Shown: positions 60,405 through 64,000 of the stretch, in pieces
How the letters are laid out: every line of letters begins with the position of its first letter
Position numbering within the stretch: position 1 is the first letter of the stretch
Origin: Mesorhizobium sp. LMG 17147
GTDB lineage: Bacteria; Pseudomonadota; Alphaproteobacteria; Rhizobiales; Rhizobiaceae
DNA: 64,000 nt
Assembly: GCF_024297145.1 (NCBI RefSeq)
Contig: NZ_JANCTC010000001.1
Coordinates: 372,001-436,000, forward strand
Reading direction: 5' to 3'
Program-made: the position numbers and the translations under genes
The notes under the pieces: model-generated
Databases searched by the model: none
What the model was told of the DNA's origin: nothing
Seen by the model: only the letters and a program-made list of their open reading frames with translations

Positions 60405-62855
60405 ATGACCGAAAAACTCGTCATCATCGGCAACGGCATGGCCCCCGGGCGCATGCTGGAGCATCTCCTGGAAAAGGCGCCTGGGCGCTACCAGGTCACC
60501 ATCTTCAACGCCGAGCCGCGCGTGAACTACGACCGCATCATGCTGTCGCCGGTTCTGTCGGGCGAAAAGGCCTATGAGGAGATCATCATCCATGGCGACG
60601 GCTGGTACATCAAGCACGGCATCACCCTCTACAAGGGCCACAAGATCGTCGCCATCGACCGGCAGGCAAAGACCGTCACCTCCGATCATGGCGTGACCGA
60701 GCCTTATGACAAACTCGTCATCGCCACCGGCTCGGTGCCGTTTATCATTCCGGTGCCCGGCCATGACCTGCCGGGCGTGCTCACCTATCGCGATCTGGAC
60801 GACGTCCGGGCCATGATGCTTGCCGCCCAGTCGCGGGCCAAGGCTGTCGTCATTGGGGGCGGCCTGCTTGGGCTCGAGGCGGCAGCGGGCTTGAACTCAC
60901 AAGGCATGGACGTCACCGTGCTGCACGTCATGCCGACGCTGATGGAGCGTCAGCTCGATCCGGCCGCAGGCTATCTCCTGCAGCGTGCCGTCGAGCAGCG
61001 CGGCATCAAGGTCATCACCAAGGCCAACACGCAGGCGATCACCGGCAACGGCAAGGTCGAGCGGGTGGAGCTTGCCGACGGCACCGTCATTCCCGCAACG
61101 CTCGTCGTCATGGCGGTGGGTATCAGGCCGAACGCGGTGCTGGCGAAGGAAGCCGGCATTGCGGTCAATCGCGGCATCGTCGTCGACGCCGGCATGCGCA
61201 GCAACGACCCGGACATCTACGCAATCGGCGAATGCGCCGAGGTCAACGGCCAGGTCTACGGGCTAGTCGCGCCGCTCTATGAGATGGCGCGCGTCGCCGC
61301 CAGCCAGCTGGCTGGTAACGAGGCGGCAGCTTTCGTCCATATGGACACGCCGACCAAGCTCAAGGTCACCGGCATCGACCTGTTCTCGCTCGGCGACTTC
61401 GCCGAGGGCGAGGACCGCCAGGAGATCGTGCTGCGCGATGCCGCCGCCGGCGTCTACAAACGCCTTGTGCTGAAGGACGACCGCATCATCGGCACCGTGC
61501 TCTACGGCGAGACGACGGACGGCGCCTGGTTCAACGATCTCAAGAAGAAGCAGACCGACATATCCGAGATGCGCGACACGCTCATCTTCGGCCAGTCCTA
61601 CCAGGGAGGCGCCCCCCTGGACCCTATGGCGGCCGTTGCAGCCTTGCCGGATGATGCGGAAATCTGCGGCTGCAACGGCGTATGCAAGGGAAAGATCACC
61701 GGCGCGATCACGGCCAAGGGCTTGACCTCGCTCGACGATGTGCGCGCCCACACCAAGGCGTCGGCGTCCTGCGGTTCCTGCACCGGGCTGGTCGAAAAGC
61801 TCATGGTGCTGACCATCGGCGACAAATACAACCCCGCGGCGGTCCAGCCGATGTGCAGCTGTACCTCGCTTGGCCATGATGAGGTCCGCCGGCTGATCAA
61901 GGCCAAGGGCCTGAAGACCATTCCCGCCGTCATGCAGGAGCTGGAGTGGAAGACCTCTTGCGGCTGCGCCAAATGCCGGCCGGCGCTCAACTATTATCTC
62001 GTCTGCGACTGGCCCGACGAATACGCCGACGATTACCAGTCGCGCTTCATCAACGAGCGCGTCCACGCCAACATCCAGAAGGACGGCACCTATTCGGTAG
62101 TGCCGCGCATGTGGGGCGGCGTCACCAACGCCGCCGAATTGCGCGCCATCGCCGATGTCGTCGACAAGTTCGACATTCCGATGGTCAAGGTCACCGGCGG
62201 CCAGCGCATTGACATGCTCGGCATCCGCAAGGAAGACCTGCCGGCAGTGTGGGCCGATCTCGGTCAGGCCGGGTTCGTCTCCGGCCACGCCTATGCCAAG
62301 GGACTGCGCACGGTGAAGACCTGCGTCGGCTCGGACTGGTGCCGCTTCGGCACGCAGGATTCGACCGGCTTGGGCATCCGTATCGAAAAATTCATGTGGG
62401 GCTCTTGGACGCCGGCCAAGGTCAAGATGGCGGTGTCGGGCTGTCCCCGAAACTGTGCCGAGGCGACCTGCAAGGATGTCGGCGTGATCTGCGTCGACAG
62501 CGGCTATGAGATCCATTTCGCCGGCGCCGCCGGCCTCGACATCAAGGGCACCGAAGTGCTTGGCCTGGTCAAGACCGAGGACGAGGCGCTGGAGCATATC
62601 GTGGCACTGACGCAGATGTATCGCGAGCAGGGCCGCTATCTCGAGCGCATCTACAAATGGGCCAAGCGCATTGGCATCGCCGAGATCAAGCGTCAGATCA
62701 TGGACGATGGCGAGAAGCGCAAGGCCTATTTCGACCGCTTCGTCTTTTCGCAGAAATTCGCCCAGGTCGACCCGTGGTCGGAACGTGCTTCCGGCAAGGA
62801 CAAGCATGAATTCCGGCCGATGGCTTCGGTCGGTTTTGCGCAGGCGGCGGAGTAG
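60405..62855 (+). CDS. nirB: assimilatory nitrite reductase [NAD(P)H] large subunit
   Basis: An 816-residue siroheme enzyme that reduces nitrite to ammonium. The N-terminal FAD part opens KLVIIGNGMAPGRMLEHLLE; the NADH fold is KAVVIGGGLLGLEAAAGLNS. Next is a BFD-like 2Fe-2S domain with CGCNGVCKGKITGAI and SCGSCTG, then CSCTSLG and SCGCAKCRPALNYY. The siroheme/4Fe-4S Cys are in TCVGSDWCRFG and GCPRNCAEATCKD. ATG 60405 gives MTEKLVIIGNG; GTG 60393 in frame is an alternative. Follows the MFS gene by 19 bases. Confidence 0.95.
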   Translation: MTEKLVIIGNGMAPGRMLEHLLEKAPGRYQVTIFNAEPRVNYDRIMLSPVLSGEKAYEEIIIHGDGWYIKHGITLYKGHKIVAIDRQAKTVTSDHGVTEPYDKLVIATGSVPFIIPVPGHDLPGVLTYRDLDDVRAMMLAAQSRAKAVVIGGGLLGLEAAAGLNSQGMDVTVLHVMPTLMERQLDPAAGYLLQRAVEQRGIKVITKANTQAITGNGKVERVELADGTVIPATLVVMAVGIRPNAVLAKEAGIAVNRGIVVDAGMRSNDPDIYAIGECAEVNGQVYGLVAPLYEMARVAASQLAGNEAAAFVHMDTPTKLKVTGIDLFSLGDFAEGEDRQEIVLRDAAAGVYKRLVLKDDRIIGTVLYGETTDGAWFNDLKKKQTDISEMRDTLIFGQSYQGGAPLDPMAAVAALPDDAEICGCNGVCKGKITGAITAKGLTSLDDVRAHTKASASCGSCTGLVEKLMVLTIGDKYNPAAVQPMCSCTSLGHDEVRRLIKAKGLKTIPAVMQELEWKTSCGCAKCRPALNYYLVCDWPDEYADDYQSRFINERVHANIQKDGTYSVVPRMWGGVTNAAELRAIADVVDKFDIPMVKVTGGQRIDMLGIRKEDLPAVWADLGQAGFVSGHAYAKGLRTVKTCVGSDWCRFGTQDSTGLGIRIEKFMWGSWTPAKVKMAVSGCPRNCAEATCKDVGVICVDSGYEIHFAGAAGLDIKGTEVLGLVKTEDEALEHIVALTQMYREQGRYLERIYKWAKRIGIAEIKRQIMDDGEKRKAYFDRFVFSQKFAQVDPWSERASGKDKHEFRPMASVGFAQAAE

Positions 62856-62921
62856 GCGCGTGTCCCCGAAAAGTGGAATGCGGTTTTCGGACAAGAATAC
62901 GCGCAAAAGAGGAATGGCCAC

Positions 62922-63251
62922 ATGAATTGGGTATCGATCGGCTCCCTGTCTGACATTCCGCGTCGCGGTGCGCGCTGCGTCGCAACGCCCGAAGGCAAGA
63001 TCGCCGTCTTTCGTACGGCTGACGATCAGGTCTTTGCCATCGATGACCATTGCCCGCACAAAGGTGGGCCGCTCAGCCAGGGCATCGTCCATGGCACGGC
63101 GGTGACCTGTCCCTTGCACAATTGGGTGATCTCGCTGGAGACAGGCAAGGCGCTCGGCGCCGACGAGGGCGCGGTGCGCACCATCGCGGTGCGGATCGAC
63201 GGCGAGCGGCTGTTCATTGCGCTGGAAGCGCTGGCCAGCCGCGCGGCGTGA
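62922..63251 (+). CDS. nirD: assimilatory nitrite reductase small subunit (Rieske-type)
   Basis: A 109-residue partner of NirB. The Rieske 2Fe-2S ligands are intact: CPHKGGPLSQG and CPLHNWVIS (two Cys, two His). It starts MNWVSIGSLSDIPRRGARCV. It follows nirB by 66 bases and ends three bases before the nitrate reductase start. Confidence 0.95.
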   Translation: MNWVSIGSLSDIPRRGARCVATPEGKIAVFRTADDQVFAIDDHCPHKGGPLSQGIVHGTAVTCPLHNWVISLETGKALGADEGAVRTIAVRIDGERLFIALEALASRAA

Positions 63252-63254
63252 ACC

Positions 63255-64000
63255 ATGCAGATCGATGAAGCGCGCGAGGTGAGGACCACCTGCCCCTATT
63301 GTGGGGTGGGTTGCGGCGTGCTGGCGAAGGTCGCCGCGGACGGTGAAATAACCGTTCGTGGCGACCCGGACCACCCGGCGAATTTCGGCCGGCTCTGCTC
63401 CAAAGGCTCGGCGCTGGCCGAGACCACCGATCTCGAAGGCAGGCTGCTTCATCCGGAGATTCACGGTCGCCGCACCGGCTGGGACGAAGCGCTCGACCTT
63501 GTCGCTTCGACCTTCTCGCAAACCATTGCCGAACACGGCCCCAACGCGGTCGCCCTCTACGTCTCCGGCCAGTTGCTGACCGAGGACTATTACGTCGCCA
63601 ACAAGCTAATGAAAGGTTTCATCGGCTCGGCCAATATCGACACCAATTCGCGCCTGTGCATGGCATCGTCCGTCGCCGGCCACCGCCGCGCCTTTGGTTC
63701 GGACACCGTTCCGGGAAATTACGATGATCTGGAACTTGCCGACCTGATCGTGCTGGTCGGCTCCAATCTCGCCTGGTGCCATCCGGTGCTCTACCAGCGC
63801 ATCGCCGCGGCCCGGGAAAAGCGGCCCGAGATGACGGTGGTGCTGATCGACCCACGCCGCACCATGACGTCAGACATCGCCGACATGCATCTGGCGATCG
63901 CGCCCGATGGCGACGTCGCTTTGTTCACCGGCCTGCTCGCCTATCTCGGCCAGCACAACGCGTTGGACCGCACCTATATCACGGCGCACACGACTGGCTT
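63255..64000 (+). CDS. assimilatory nitrate reductase catalytic subunit, N-terminal part
   Basis: The gene runs off the right edge; 248 residues are visible. ATG 63255 opens MQIDEAREVRTTCPYCGVGC, with the 4Fe-4S Cys pattern C-P-Y-C-x-x-x-C completed by RLCSKGSALAE. The molybdopterin-fold blocks LYVSGQLLTEDYYVANKLMK, DTNSRLCMASSVAGHRRAFG and VLVGSNLAWCHPVLYQR are typical of the soluble NasA/NasC/NarB group. No signal peptide, so cytoplasmic. It reduces nitrate to nitrite for NirBD and is the fourth or fifth gene of the operon controlled by the leader at 58691. Confidence 0.93.
   Translation, partial: MQIDEAREVRTTCPYCGVGCGVLAKVAADGEITVRGDPDHPANFGRLCSKGSALAETTDLEGRLLHPEIHGRRTGWDEALDLVASTFSQTIAEHGPNAVALYVSGQLLTEDYYVANKLMKGFIGSANIDTNSRLCMASSVAGHRRAFGSDTVPGNYDDLELADLIVLVGSNLAWCHPVLYQRIAAAREKRPEMTVVLIDPRRTMTSDIADMHLAIAPDGDVALFTGLLAYLGQHNALDRTYITAHTTG

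Noticed and set aside
61263-63536. 757-codon open frame opposite nirB, nirD and the nitrate reductase gene
   Set aside because: Spans three convincing genes on the other strand; antisense artefact of codon bias.

Overview
The window is high-GC chromosomal DNA from an alphaproteobacterium of the order Hyphomicrobiales (Rhizobiales), most likely Mesorhizobium or a close relative. This is inferred from a CP4-like (class II) AroA, the aroA-cmk-rpsA order with a divergent TIGR02300 gene, a split pntA beside an aa3-oxidase subunit IV gene, NasTS control of nitrate assimilation, a sigma-EcfG-type promoter, and dense ABC and TRAP uptake systems. No phage, IS element, CRISPR array or rRNA gene was seen.

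Layout. 0-7.5 kb: start of a class I amidotransferase-like hydrolase (cut by the left edge), a TakP-like TRAP transporter with a zinc dehydrogenase, an orphan LivH permease, a CGNR zinc-finger regulator and a lipoprotein. 7.7-15 kb: a fused indolepyruvate ferredoxin oxidoreductase, a GGDEF-EAL protein, a FeeM-like N-acyltransferase and a DUF3096 peptide. 15-18.5 kb: oxidase subunit IV and the proton-translocating transhydrogenase pntA-pntA2-pntB. 18.5-30 kb: an alpha/beta hydrolase-like protein, a membrane protein preceded by an unlisted 25-residue peptide gene, gyrB, a caspase-TPR protein, an FMN reductase, a P450, an NDUFA9-like protein and a small secreted protein. 30-38 kb: a divergent pair of operons, one an octopine/histidine-type ABC importer with an Ldh-family reductase, the other an arginine-deiminase-fold hydrolase, an AruI-like decarboxylase and an SDR. 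38-43.2 kb: rpsA, cmk and aroA, with a long inverted repeat between cmk and aroA, then TIGR02300 and tRNA-Ala(GGC). 43.4-46 kb: a stress-promoter-driven small secreted protein, a broken LysR gene and a HerA-like ATPase. 46-52.7 kb: a seven-gene operon of a GntR regulator, an ADP-ribosylglycohydrolase, a PfkB kinase and a PotABCD-like importer. 53-64 kb: the nitrate/nitrite assimilation region nasT-nasS, nrtABD, a NarK-type transporter, nirBD and an assimilatory nitrate reductase cut by the right edge.

Two systems stand out. (1) The GntR/ADP-ribosylglycohydrolase/PfkB/ABC operon has the same enzyme and regulator set as E. coli yegUVW, but with an ABC importer in place of the YegT nucleoside transporter. 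It looks like an uncharacterised scavenging route for a glycosylated, perhaps nucleoside-like, compound. (2) The nitrate region carries two copies of one regulatory module: an upstream inverted repeat, a -24/-12 sigma-54 promoter, two hairpins with ANTAR-type hexaloops (A at 1, G at 4), an intrinsic terminator and a matching start region. One copy precedes nrtA and one precedes the MFS/nirBD operon, and nasTS encodes the expected antiterminator and its sensor. Three ABC operons in the window also have a perfect hairpin directly after the binding-protein gene.
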